From Rhytidiadelphus loreus (Eukaryota; Streptophyta; Bryopsida; Hypnales; Hylocomiaceae), in assembly GCA_947034895.1 (NCBI GenBank), contig OX344765.1, positions 31,191,001 through 31,255,000 of the forward strand: a DNA stretch of 64,000 bases, read 5' to 3'. This document shows, in pieces, positions 42,099 through 53,203 of the stretch. The notes below the pieces were generated by a model that was not told the DNA's origin, did not search any database, and saw only the letters and a program-made list of their open reading frames with translations. The position numbers and the translations under genes are program-made. Numbering within the stretch: the first letter of the stretch is position 1; each line of letters opens with the position of its first letter.

Positions 42099-43730
42099 TC
42101 TTCGCATGACGATCTCACTCGAAGAGCTTCATGGACGAAATTAGCAGAACTGTTGTCCAATTTGCTCCATATTGAGATGAGGACGGCGTGCAGCTTATGA
42201 GCTCTACTTGCAAGAGGTGAGCTGGATGTTGACCTGATACCAGCTTCCAATAAAAGTGGAATGGATGTTGGGCACAGTTTCTAATTTGACGTAAAAGAGG
42301 GCCGATTTGATCATACCGAGAGGGAGAACGGAAAGTAATTGTGTCATCCGAGGTGTCATCTCCTGCTACATGGAAAGGATGTTGGGCAGCACATATATAA
42401 TGTCTTCTCTTGTTCTTGAAGCTTGATTGTCTTAGAGATTTTATAAACTCAACAAACATAATTTCAATGTTTAAACTGCATATTCGTGGCATTGAGTTTA
42501 AGCGCAAAGTTTTTCCACTTGGTTTTGCATTTGCTTTGTCATTCACCATTTTGTGACAGTGATGAGCTAACAACACACATCGACTTGCCGTGCATTGACT
42601 TCTTTGCTATAAGAGAACCCCAAGAGAACCTAAATTTTCTCTGGTCTGCAAGTGGTGGATTCATCGTTCTGTGTAAGAAGCCTAAATAGGAACTTTGATG
42701 TAAGAATCTAACACTCACTGTTGAGGGAACGAGGCTTAAAATCCAAGGTTTTGTTTCTCAACAGTTTTATAAACAACGGATACCATTAGAATGGCTGACA
42801 CATTTTCTGTGCAACGGCGCAGGGCATGCTACCGGATAAGGTAAGTGTACCTAATCGTGCCCCCTTTTAATAACACACCCTTGCAGATTCTTGCCTGTAC
42901 TGCCTCTATTAATGAGAGACTAGGGTTGTTTTTTGGTTTCACCTGTTTTCAGCACTTTGAAAATTCATTCACTGACCTAATAATGCATAACAAGAGAATC
43001 AAGAATTGAACTTCCAACAAGGTTGAACAAAAATTAGGAATTTAATCATTAGGAACAATATATCAAGTGTAGTTTCATTAGTCTATTCCTAACCTCGCAG
43101 TAAGCTAGGCTTAGACACTCATTATAAGCATGTCCCAAGAGTTACTGTGCTCTCTAATGAATTTAGATGATAAATTGATATTAAGATAGGCAGACCAAAA
43201 TTAACCCCAACCCAATTGCACCCTCTAGATCTAAAACCAAGTGAGCCCTATACATTGCACCTTAATATAGTAAGAACCATAGAAGAAATTGCATGATGAC
43301 AACTCAATGTGTAGTTGGGGTTAAAACGGTAGGAATTAGGTTCAAAAGCCTCGATTCCATGACTTCAATGAACAACACCGTGCAATCTGAAAAAATAAAG
43401 TTGCACAAGTTGGACACACAAGTGATTCACTCTCCAAATCTTGGACCCAATATTTTGCTTAGACAGACTTTTGACAGACTTTTGACAGACCACTGGAGAT
43501 GCTAGTAGACCTGCAACAAATTCAACAACAATCGAACGAAAGTGCAGTAAAAGAAGCACTCTAGTATTGCTTCCATACGCAACGGATAAAATCCATCTGC
43601 CAGCTTCAGACGAACTTTGTCCTCCTTCTAGCATTTTGCTTAGGCCATGTTTCTAAAGTGCCAATGTGACGATTAGAATTGAAAAAGCTCCATCACCTTC
43701 TTCAGCTTGCAATTGTTTCGATTTCGGAGC
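42099..43730. other. 3' region of the ABC-F gene and intergenic
   Basis: A poly(A) signal AATAAA lies at 42249-42254, about 150 bases after the stop. Beyond 42900 dispersed-repeat sequence appears (a 'cactttgaaaattcat' block). No further gene was recognised. Confidence 0.5.
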
Positions 43731-43735
43731 AATGG

Positions 43736-45545
43736 TTAGTTCCGATTTTTTCCTCCAGGGAAAGTTGCGGCACTCACTCTGAAAATGGCAAGATCGATGT
43801 TGTCGGTGGACAAGGAAGAAGCTAAGCGACGATGCTCAAGGGATTCCAAGCGACGAACACTTCCCCTGGATTCCTGTAAATAAATAAATTCGGAAGAGAA
43901 GAATATATCCAGCACAGAAATGGGACCAATACAGACATACCGAACTGCAGACAATGACTGTACAGTACAAGCACTTTCCTGTAAACCAGTCCTTCGAAAT
44001 CGTGAACTTCATATATAGTTAGCTCAAGCTGCTTAAGACCAAGCATCCATGATAGTGGAGGAGAACCGGCGGTAACTGAATAACATTGTGGTTTGTGAAC
44101 CGGTGACTGAAATGGAAAAGAAAAAATGGTTGAATTTTGAAATTACAGGATGAACACCGCTCCAAATTTCAAGTTCTAACTGCTACCTCCCAGTCACGGA
44201 GTCGATATGCGAAATCCAGATGAAGATGAGGATAGACGGACAATTTCCGGTAAAGTGCAACTGCCTGGAACCTGGTACCCCGACTAAAAACATTGTCTGC
44301 TTCATATTATACGTATGCAAAAATCTTAACAACGCGGTAGATAACTTATTACACATTTTCACAGCTCAAAAAGATCGGCACTAGCTTTCTTAAATTTAGC
44401 CACATTGTGTAGGACTAATCTACGGCCTAAAATCCTGGATCACTGGGTATCCGAAACTCTGGGTCCCGCACTAGGAACCGGAAGTTTTCACTTGAATGTT
44501 CTCAAATTAGCAATTTCCTACCAATTCATATCAGTTTCAGTCGGGGCTAATAGCAGCAGTAAATGTCGGCAAACCTACAATTTGCATGGACCAGATTCCA
44601 ACACGTAGCTCCGAAACCCTAATATCCTCTCCACACCACAATCCCCAAATGAATCAATTGAACTCCCCTCAAACTAGCTAGCATGCACAGCACTGGCGGG
44701 ACACTTGCAGCGCCAAACCTTGAATTATTAATTGTTGCACCAACCATAGCAATCCCAGAGCGATCGAGCTACCATACACAACACACCGATCGAAACTTTT
44801 CCAATTCGATCGATCAGTCCCAATTGCAAATCCAGTGCAGCAGCACCATCGATCTCCTATTGGATCCGGGCTTGCAATATGCAAGGAGGCGCAGGAGGAG
44901 GAGGGAGAGCTAATAATAATGGTCCCGGTGCAGTGGCCATGGAGGCGCAAGTGTTCGTAACGGAAATTTCGTTAAAATGGCGGTATTCCCATGCCACTTT
45001 CCCCTAAAGCCCAATTGTGGAAGAGAAGAGGAGCTAAAAGGCCTTGGATGTAGTGTACATATGAGAGTGTTCAACATTCGTAGATTCTTTGGTGCACCTC
45101 ACACCTCACCACACACGAGTGAAAAATTTGAGTGGGAAGACGCTGGCGATAGACATGGATTTGGAGAGACACACGGTGTTGGACGTGAAGAGGGAGATCG
45201 AGGAGAGTCAGAAAATCCTTCCCGTGACGCAGAGGTTGATTTATTGTGGGAAGATGCGTGTTCGTTGAAGGAGTCTAAGATGGGGAATCAAGCGACGTTG
45301 CATTTGGTGGTGCGGTTGCCTGGTGGATGGTGATCAATCGAGTGGGTATCTCGATCAATCAGTCGTTGGAAGGCTAGGCTAGCAGTCTGTCGGTGCGCGT
45401 GGTGGCGAAGATTGTTTGTTTGAGAAATCGGGTTTAAATGTTGCATAATTATATGTTTAGGTTGTCTCTCTCTCAGAGATATAATATCGATCGATTCGGG
45501 GATCGATGAAATTTGAAACTCCAAGCTAGTTCAGGGCTTTTTGAA
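43736..45545. repeat. copy 1 of an inverted duplication (decayed)
   Basis: This segment matches 60845-62960 in reverse orientation along about 2 kb, with indels. The matched parts include an exon-like block (GTGTTCGTCGCTT), an upstream spacer (CGGGACCCAGAGTTT in reverse), a ubiquitin-like coding region and its 3' flank. Copy 2 carries the intact gene; this copy is degraded. Confidence 0.85.
44879..45333 (+). pseudogene. broken ubiquitin-like gene, copy of the 61.0-61.5 kb gene
   Basis: Relative to the intact copy there are three breaks. First, the complete first ubiquitin domain is missing: the ATGCA of its start joins directly to the glycine-rich linker. Second, a 162-base insertion (44959-45120) splits the second domain after VFV and brings a stop; it begins with the TTAAAATGGCGGTATT end motif of the short TIR family. 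Third, about ten bases are lost after the Y.GK block, shifting the frame and giving an early stop. Blocks [18 protein letters not shown] and [12 protein letters not shown] are still readable. It is not expected to make a working protein. Confidence 0.85.
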
Positions 45546-45864
45546 TTGATTGTGCTACCGACTTAACTAATGAGTCCGCTAAACTGTTGCAACACCGGAC
45601 GTAGGTCGGGACTAATGTATGCGGAGGCGAAATCTTGTAAAAAAAATTCTGGTTAGAACCGCTCCTCAAAGAATTGTAATGTTGTTTTAGAATCCTTACA
45701 TGGTGGTGAGAGTCTGGCGAACCAAAGTGCTAAAAACCTCTTCTGTTAGGTATTGATAGGCCAAGTGACCCGCTGTTTCGTAGACTTTTGTTCTCAATTT
45801 CGATCTCTTTGACACGCTGTTTGTCAGTGCCACTGATTGTAATGGGGAAACATTGTGTCGGCAG

Positions 45865-46263
45865 GCAGGAAAGCTTGTGAAAGATTTGGGTCAAATCATG
45901 GGCGTACAAGTGCTGATAGAAGCACCAATGAATAGCTTCAGCCCCTACTTTTCTAGTTCGTGGTGCATGCCGTGATCCAAGTTTCAAGGTTAGAAAGCCT
46001 CTGTCCTTTTCAACCTGTCGGTCAGATCATGTTTTCATATGAGTTATTGTTCATGTGATGAGAGTTAAATGCAGGTGCCTAATGTCTGTCTTCCAAGTTC
46101 TGTTCAGCTTAATTTTTGTGAACGTTGCATAGAATGGAAACCAAAGTGATCAGTTCAAATGCAGCTGCGCTCTGATTACAATGAATTAATAATATGCGTT
46201 GTCTTGATGCAGGGTGGATTCATGCTCGATGGCGGTGTTCATTTTATTGCTGGATTACAGAAT
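45865..46263 (+). pseudogene. remnant of a Gfo/Idh/MocA-family oxidoreductase gene
   Basis: Two adjacent exon-like blocks match consecutive parts of the plant glucose-fructose-oxidoreductase-like (Gfo/Idh/MocA) family. Block one (from 45865) reads KLVKDLGQIMGVQVLIEA then NSFSPYFSSSW. Block two (46213-46263) reads GGFMLDGGVHFIAGLQN, the family's 'GGFxxDxGVHFIAGLR' motif. A stop (TGA at 45973) interrupts block one and the splice phases do not match. The N-terminal NAD-binding half is absent, so this is a partial dead copy. Recognition is from memory of the family. Confidence 0.7.
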
Positions 46264-48330
46264 GGTATTTTTCACCCCATCTTCATTAATATTTATCTAT
46301 TTCTCCACCTGTAGTTGAAAGTTATAATATACGCTTTATTCATTTACCTTCATTGTCTTTCATGTATTGCAGACGATGACATAAATTGCATTCCAATTCA
46401 AGTGTCTATAAGAGGGTGTGGATTAGATAATCGTTTTATCTGCGGTATATATCTGCTAATAATTTGTGGTGACTAGGGGTTTTGCATTTAATGGTTACAG
46501 AAATGGTCATATTCTAGGAACAGGGGCAAAATTTGGTCATCAATATGAATTGCACAGATTGCATTCATTTCAAGTTGAAATTTTGGGTGCAGGTACCTTG
46601 AATTACCTACTAGGTGATTCTTGACGATGGGCACTCGGCAGATTTTACTGTACGATGGTAAGAAGCTCTTCTGTATGCAGTCATTGTCACAGGAGGAGTG
46701 CGAGAGAGCATCTGTATATATATGAGGTTGCAACAACCACCGTGGCTAGGATGGACCAGAATTTGGACCCAACTGAGTGGAAAATGGCGTTTTTTCTACG
46801 AAGTCGGTTGAGAAGCTGGAAGACGCTGGTGTTGTAAGAGTTCATTCACACTTCATCAGTATTTCTTATGAATGTTTTTGAGAATCCAACTCCTTTCATG
46901 AAGCCAGTCTTTGCAAGATGTCCGAATATAACTAGTCTGTCTGCAACTCGTTTCACTTCCAAAGAATGAGAAGGATATTTTTATGACTGTTTAGCTTGGT
47001 GGTATAGTGATTCTTTGTATTTCTCTTCCTTGTGATCCCGGTTGACAGTGATCAACATGTCACAAAGATGATGGCATTTGGGAGATGAGATGTTTCGCAT
47101 GTCCTGCACTCGATCAGATGAAGGAACGCAAATTCCTGAAAAAGGGCAATTCAATGCACTCTACAACTCGTCTTACCAATAATGTGTAAGTTTCTGACGT
47201 TGTGATTGTGAGCACTCTAATATCGTCCTCCGTCTGCGCTTGCAATCACCGTAAGATCGATAGTCGGGGTCTTACTTTTTCAGGCGTTTCTATGCAGACT
47301 AGGAACGTGGACTTCACTCACCAACACGGAGAGCTACCGACCTTCAGTTTTGGAGCCAGTTCTCAACAAGATTCCTTTGGTTCTCGAGATTGCAAATGCC
47401 GAGCAGTCGCTGCTTCCTCTTGATGAACTTCCTGCAAGTAAGTCTGCGTGATGGATAATTTCATGGCTTCATGCACAATTAATTCAAATTCTCAAAGCTC
47501 TTAGTTTTCCTTCCTCCCAGATCACTGCTAATTCTGTCTGGAGAGGCACGGTATGCTCCCGGGTATGCTTGGCACCACTAAATTATATACCCCCATCACA
47601 AAGCACGCTTCTCATTTTTATAAAGAAGTTGGCCCACAATTCTATGATGGTAGAGTTCTAAGAATCACTCAAAATGAGTGATTGTACGTGTGGAGGTAAG
47701 TGCTATTGAACTTTCAATCTAACAAACAAGAAAACAATGAAATTGCACTCAATTCTTGGAAATATAAAAGTGGATATGAAAGAACCATCAACCATCCTAC
47801 CATTTTTTTTTAATCAAGATTATGGACCACAAGCAAACAAAATCAAGGAATATGTAATCTTGTACACTTTCCAGCACCCCAAGCTATACAAAAAATATCA
47901 GATAAATAGATGGGTTTTTCTCCTCGCCTCTAGAAGTTGTTGAAGTCATTCATTTAGACACTTAAATAGTCCGAAGCAATGTTACAGGGTTAGCTTCTAA
48001 AGGTGTAAGCGTTCTAGTTTAAAAAAGGGTCAATTTAATTGGTCATATTGTGGAAAAATATAATTCACATGAGGTCATATATATTGTTTTTGAAGAGCAT
48101 TAAAAGCGATGCTCAAAGAGTAAACAAAATTGAACCAAAAAAAGTCCATAAATAACCTACTCAAATTGTCTCAAAATGAGGCCCAAATTGGACATCTTGT
48201 CTTTTAGGGGTTAACATAGGCCTGACCATTCATGGTTACCAGTTCAGTTTGGAAATGTTCAATTTGGAAGTGGATTATTCTTTTCCAAATTTAAATTGAG
48301 TTGTGAAGCGCGGGAGGTTCACAACAACTG
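46264..48330. other. gene-like but unassigned stretch, then AT-rich DNA
   Basis: At 46264-47540 base composition is gene-like, and one exon-like block (about 47288-47438) reads VLEPVLNKIPLVLEIANAEQ between AG and GT. It may be further remains of a broken gene. At 48207-48214 a lone TTTTAGGGG + TTAA terminus of the TTAA type occurs without a partner. No intact gene was seen. Confidence 0.4.
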
Positions 48331-49391
48331 AAGACGCTTGAGAATTTGGAGCTGTCGACGTTTCTTTTCTTTGGAATTCGAAGCGATTCCTTTTCTTCAT
48401 TTGTCGATCGATTTTGCAACTTACTGCCTATATGAATCTGGTTCCAGCCATGTCCTCAGTGACTTGAGGACGCTGCTCTTCTTCGTGCGACTGATTGTGG
48501 AAGCTGCAGATCGTTTGGACGTGCCGGTGAGCAGATCGGCTTTGTGGAACTTATTGATGGCTTTTGCGGTTTCGATCAGGGATTATGTTGTACGTGTACG
48601 TGTGGATTCAAGTTTTAAGTCTTCGAATTTGAAATTCACAATGGTGTTGATTGATTGAAGTTTCCAGCGGTGCCTGTAGCATCTTAATTTAGCATTTCCA
48701 GGTTATGAGGTACATATCACAAGACACTCATACCTGCACTTCTTAGGGTTTCTGTTGAGAATTGGACGAAGAAAACGAGGCTTTAAGATCTGTGTACAGT
48801 TAATATTCTCTTAGTCCACCTGGTTTCCTGCCTACAGACGCTTCAGTACACCCTTGACTAATAATTGAATTTCGCTCTTGTGACGTTTTATGTACTTGGA
48901 ATCAGCAAGTTGTGCAGCAATGGATGCAAACTGTAGTACCTTCTACGGGATTTTCTGTCGTTAACATACTCTCGTAAATTTCTCATGTTTCCCATGCTTC
49001 CGATCGATTTGCATCATTGCTAGATGTTTGTGGTAAATTTGTATGAGGTGCTAGCCCGGCAGTATTGTATGCATTAACTTGTATTAACAATCTCCCACGT
49101 ATTTTGAATATAACCGAATCCTGACGTGTATTGCTGAAGAGATCTGAATGTGTACGAGGAATGATGCAGTAATCCTGTTCTTTGCCGGTCTTGGGAGATT
49201 GAAAAAATGTACTTGCGGATAAATTTAAGCAATAGTACTCAGCCGTACCTGTCAAATGTGTGATCTACATACAGCTTACTCGCTGTCTTGTGTTGTCAGA
49301 AGCATAAGGAATCGCTAGGGAGCCTATTCGGAAGCACGAGCAAGGCCACCATCAAGTACGATTCAGCAGCATCATAGCTAGGATCGTCGTC
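48331..49391 (+). other. upstream region of the F-box gene, no gene recognised
   Basis: Base composition is gene-like and 48338-48658 is open on the plus strand, but it lacks an ATG start at its head and a recognisable domain. It may include leader or promoter sequence of the F-box gene. Confidence 0.35.
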
Positions 49392-50621
49392 ATGCAGGAT
49401 GGAGAGAGTGTGGAGAAACTTCCTTCGGAACTAATTGAGGAGGTCGCGACGTTTCTTCCACTCGCCTCACTGTGCCGGTTTAAAGCGGTCTCAAAGAATT
49501 GGAAGACATTCATAAGTCACCCCGACTTTGCCTCGCGTCATGCTCGAGCCTCACCTCCAGGAGAGTACGTTCTTATCACTGAGCTTCAATTTCCTTTCAG
49601 GAGATGGGTGGTTCTGGATGTCGCAAGCAAGAGGTCTTTCATTTTAAGCGATGCCTTCCTTGCCGCGTTTGTAGAGCAGGAGGAAGTTATTGAGCCTTGC
49701 CCTCGAGCCCATTTGTGGAGCCCTATACGGAGGACCATTCTCGCAGCTAATGGAGGGCTGATGTGTTTGTCGTATTACATCCACCATGGCAGCATAACTT
49801 TCTGTGAGCTGGGAACGCACGAGGCACTGCTGGTGTGCAATCCTGTGTTAAAAACTGTCAAGGAGCTTCCGCACTTTGAAGGATGGTCGGAAAGACCTGA
49901 ATGGGTTGTGATGTGCACAGACAGGGATTCGATGGAGTACGAGATCTTTTTTATTGATCTTGCTCACGACGCCTCACAACCACATGCCGTTTATATTTAC
50001 GAGTCGAAGACAGCTAGCTGGTTTACATCTGCCGCGGTCCCAGGACATCTGAACGCTCTCCATGGATGTGGCATCTGCTGTGCTTCTGTCGTCTTACAGG
50101 ATGAGTTTTATGCCCTCTTTTGGGATCACGATGGACTGCTTGCTCGGTTAGTTTCTTACAATAAGGTGACCGGTGTGGTATCTGACCTTGGGATTGATGT
50201 CCCGGCTTGTGGTGACCCTAAGGATTATTGGGTTACCGTCCAGCTCGTAGTAAGCAATGGCCGGTTATTTTGTGTGATGATGAACATGCGCCTCGTGAAA
50301 CGTATGAAGCATGCGAGCTCTATTGAAATCGTTGAGTTCATCGTTGCAAGAAGGGAGTGCGAACATTTATCAGTGTTGCAAGGCGATATGCTGGACTGGT
50401 TTCTAGGGAATATTGACCGCGACCCTAAGGTTAGCTTGGCTGCAGTTGGCACTGGGTTGGCGAACTCTATCTTCTTTTGCTCCTTTGCAGGCCATTCTAT
50501 GGTGTACGATTTGTCAAACAGGACGTGGAGTAAGTATCCGGATTGCAACTCTTTTAGAGAAGTCACACTTTTTTCAGATCTTTTTGGAAGCAACCTCTGT
50601 CTTAGTCTCTGTCCTCCATAA
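49392..50621 (+). CDS. F-box protein, intronless (409 aa)
   Basis: A complete uninterrupted frame of 409 residues starts at ATG 49392 and ends at TAA 50619-50621. Residues about 9-46 (LPSELIEEVATFLPLASL, CRFKAVSKNWKTFISHP) form an F-box, the Skp1-binding domain of SCF ubiquitin ligases. The rest has the spaced hydrophobic and Trp/Gly blocks of an F-box-associated or kelch-like beta-propeller (LLVCNPVLKTVKELP, VYIYESKTASWF, MVYDLSNRTWSKYP). It would recruit an unknown target for ubiquitination. Many plant F-box genes are intronless and lineage-expanded. It lies back-to-tail with the kinase gene, 1.2 kb away. No defects were seen. The target cannot be read from sequence. Confidence 0.88.
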   Translation: MQDGESVEKLPSELIEEVATFLPLASLCRFKAVSKNWKTFISHPDFASRHARASPPGEYVLITELQFPFRRWVVLDVASKRSFILSDAFLAAFVEQEEVIEPCPRAHLWSPIRRTILAANGGLMCLSYYIHHGSITFCELGTHEALLVCNPVLKTVKELPHFEGWSERPEWVVMCTDRDSMEYEIFFIDLAHDASQPHAVYIYESKTASWFTSAAVPGHLNALHGCGICCASVVLQDEFYALFWDHDGLLARLVSYNKVTGVVSDLGIDVPACGDPKDYWVTVQLVVSNGRLFCVMMNMRLVKRMKHASSIEIVEFIVARRECEHLSVLQGDMLDWFLGNIDRDPKVSLAAVGTGLANSIFFCSFAGHSMVYDLSNRTWSKYPDCNSFREVTLFSDLFGSNLCLSLCPP

Positions 50622-51488
50622 TTGATATTCAGCAACAAGATTTCTATTGCTTGCTTAGGCAAATGTGGTGGCACAATTTGGCTTGAAGGACATGACTCAC
50701 ATGAGTAATTCAATATAAGAGAATTATGGTGTTAATTGGTATTGCATTTTATGTATTATGTGATCTTGTTTAGTAGGTCAAATGTTAATAGGTTTGGTGC
50801 CTTGGTTTATTTCTAGATATATATGAAACTTCCTCGTAAACTTGCCACATCACAATATTCTTGGAATTTTGAACAAACTTGATTATGAAATCTAGCAGCT
50901 AAAATGATGTTACTTCAATCCCTCAATATCCTGTAAGCTTTGTCTCTAGTTTGTATAATTTGTTGAAACCTAGCGAGCAACACTTGGTGTAAGATGGTTT
51001 TGGTTCATTTCACCCAAGTTGGCTACCTGAGTGAACCAAAATCAGAATCTACTTATTGCATTTTGACAAGCTTCACGAAACTGAACGGTCTTACAGTCTA
51101 CATTCAGATGGTCTTTCGGATCCAGATCTTACAGTCTACATTTTTGCAGGCCGAGGAATGTTTCATTCAAAGATGGTGAATTTTCTGTGCAGAGGCCGTG
51201 TCCTCGTGTCGATCACCATTGATAAGGAGATTCATTTGGGAAGTTTGGAACTCTGCTCAGTTGATTATGGACTTAAGATTTTGTTTATCTCTATCTACTT
51301 ACTTCATCCTGGAATTACACGATATAATTTTCAGCACTCTGCAAACTCACATTCATTTGCAATACCACACTTGCATTTAATTGTGTCAATAAGATGTTAA
51401 AGATTCAACTATGTACATTTAAATGGATCCACAAATTCTACCATTTTGCAAGCACATTGGAACTAAATACCTCTCCCTACTTACTAAA
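50622..51488. other. intergenic, no gene recognised
   Basis: Convergent 3' flanks of the F-box and kinase genes. Short open frames at 50994-51400 show no domain. Confidence 0.5.
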
Positions 51489-51667
51489 ACAGATATTTTG
51501 TTAAAATGGAGGTATTCTTCCACCATTTTTTCATTCATTTACTAGGACTAGTATAGATTTTAGACCACATGGTTGAAAGTCTAGGACTGGATTACATTTC
51601 AGACCACATGGTCTAAACCTAAAAGTGCCAAGTTTGTGAAATATTGCCATTTTAACGAAATATCTGT
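51489..51667. mobile_element. 179-bp MITE, TTAAAATGGnnGTATT family
   Basis: The 28-base inverted ends are ACAGATATTTTGTTAAAATG and, in reverse, ACAGATATTTCGTTAAAATG. The same terminal core bounds 57053-57299 and opens the insertion at 44959. Non-coding. Confidence 0.78.
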
Positions 51668-51844
51668 TCTAATTAAAAAAAAAACCAAGCAACTCTCTCA
51701 AAACAAATTGTTTCAAAACAAATTGGACATTGCATAGCTACTAACAATCCCTATGATTGTCTTATAAAAAAAAACTAAACAAATCATCAACAATGACACT
51801 CACAATAGAATGCCAAAATTATTGCTACAAACCCATTTCAATTA

Positions 51845-53113
51845 CTAAAGTTTTCCCAGGTTCTTTGCAATATCTTCAAAACTGGGCCGAAGTGAAGGGT
51901 TGGAGTCCCAGCAACTACTGATGATATCTTTGATGATTCGGTCCATATCATGTGGCAATGTAGGTCGGGCTCCATCAAGAACAGCATCTCGTGTTTCATA
52001 GCCTGAAAGGCCTTCAAAAGGCAACAATCCTGTGACAATCTCGTAGCATGTCATAGCAAAGCTGTAGACATCCATCTCCTTGGTGAACACCAACTTGGAA
52101 CTCGGAGTCCTATCCTTCAATTGTTGCAAGATCTCAGGCGCTCTCCAAAACCCCGTTCCCACCACTTGCAAGGAACATTCCCAATCAGCTACGTATGGGA
52201 AAATAAAATGAGGATCATTGGAAGACACTAGATCGCAATTCTCCTTGCCAGGGGAGAGTAATACATTTGCAGCTTTCAAATCCCTGTGTATGATACTTCT
52301 TCTGTGCAAATTACCCATCTCCGAGGCAATCACAACCATGATGACCCTTGCTTGTGAAGTAGAAAAGGGCAGGCCTTTAGCGTTGTTGCGTTCCATGCGC
52401 AGATCGATGAGCCTTCGAAGATCTCCCCAGTGCTTGTGCATGACGAACCCAAACTGGTTTCGTCCTAAAGCATGGTGTTTCACCAGAGCCCCATACAAAG
52501 CAAACGTCATTGACCCCATGGTTGTATCTTTCAAAGCCGCAATTCCTTGCGGCCATTGGCGATGAAGGTCCTCAAGTGCACAAGCATACTTCATCACCTT
52601 CACCACATAACCGTACTTCATCCCAACCATTCTAGTATTACAATAACTCTCAGTTGCGAAAGTGACTTGAGCTTCGTAGATGACCGCCTGCGCTCCCTCT
52701 CCAAGTTTCCTCCCCAACACCACGCCCGCAACCTCACTGCAAAATCCTCCCCAAATCGCATCTTTTTGCAGCTCCTCAAAGTATGGGCGGTGATCCACTC
52801 CCCGGGATTGATCCACGCCGTATTGATCTCCACTGCCGAGTCCTGATTCCCCACTACCAGATCCTGACTCTTCACTGCTAGAAGCTCGCTCATGATGGCT
52901 CAATTCGCTCCAGTGCACTTTGGAATGTGCCGTCCGATATTCAAGCTCCGTCTTGAACTCACTCCTACTGGATAACATGCTCTCAATCCGTGCGGAATGA
53001 AACTCGGAACAAGATGTGGTAGGCATTGAAGCTGTTGGCGCAGACCCTTGGTCTTCGTCTCCACCACTAGAATCCGCGTCTGTCAGTTCTTTGGGTGTGC
53101 GATTCTTCGCCAT
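51845..53113 (-). CDS. protein kinase with DWE in place of DFG, intronless (422 aa)
   Basis: The frame runs from ATG 53113 to 51845. Codons upstream stay open to about 53170 but contain no ATG. An N-terminal ~125 residues are acidic, Ser/Gly-rich and probably disordered. The kinase domain has a glycine loop (GEGAQAV, ~138-144), the ATP-anchoring Lys in VVKVMK (~172), a catalytic loop HRDLKAANVLL (~276-286), APE (~325-327) and DVYSFAM. The metal-binding motif reads ADWE where most kinases have DFG, and the activation segment is very short (about a dozen residues before APE). The Asp is kept, so activity is possible but conformational control must differ. The fold resembles plant Ser/Thr or TKL-type kinases. 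The substrate is unknown. Three tandem repeat units lie upstream. Confidence 0.88.
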   Translation of the reverse strand: MAKNRTPKELTDADSSGGDEDQGSAPTASMPTTSCSEFHSARIESMLSSRSEFKTELEYRTAHSKVHWSELSHHERASSSEESGSGSGESGLGSGDQYGVDQSRGVDHRPYFEELQKDAIWGGFCSEVAGVVLGRKLGEGAQAVIYEAQVTFATESYCNTRMVGMKYGYVVKVMKYACALEDLHRQWPQGIAALKDTTMGSMTFALYGALVKHHALGRNQFGFVMHKHWGDLRRLIDLRMERNNAKGLPFSTSQARVIMVVIASEMGNLHRRSIIHRDLKAANVLLSPGKENCDLVSSNDPHFIFPYVADWECSLQVVGTGFWRAPEILQQLKDRTPSSKLVFTKEMDVYSFAMTCYEIVTGLLPFEGLSGYETRDAVLDGARPTLPHDMDRIIKDIISSCWDSNPSLRPSFEDIAKNLGKL

Positions 53114-53203
53114 TATGGGGTTTTGATTCTCTGCAACTCCGGAGGCCAGGTCCGCATCATGCGGCACCACTTCCGGATCTTTTCGTCCCGCGCCCTAACT
53201 CTG

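Noticed and set aside
44959..45120. Reading the insertion in the ubiquitin-like copy as a GT-AG intron
   Set aside because: It can be bracketed by GT and AG, but removal at those points loses a base and shifts the frame. The intact copy has no intron there, and the segment opens with a transposon end motif.
48207..48214. A further complete TTAA-type element
   Set aside because: Only one end (TTTTAGGGG + TTAA) is visible; no partner end within the expected ~1 kb.
48338..48658. 106-codon plus-strand frame as a gene
   Set aside because: It begins at a TTG rather than ATG, has no recognised domain, and lies just upstream of the F-box gene; kept only as an unassigned stretch.
50225..50713. 162-codon frame antisense to the F-box gene
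   Set aside because: A shadow of the F-box coding sequence with no domain of its own.
53111..53170. Upstream extension of the kinase by 19 residues
   Set aside because: The frame is open but contains only GTG codons there; the first in-frame ATG is at 53113.
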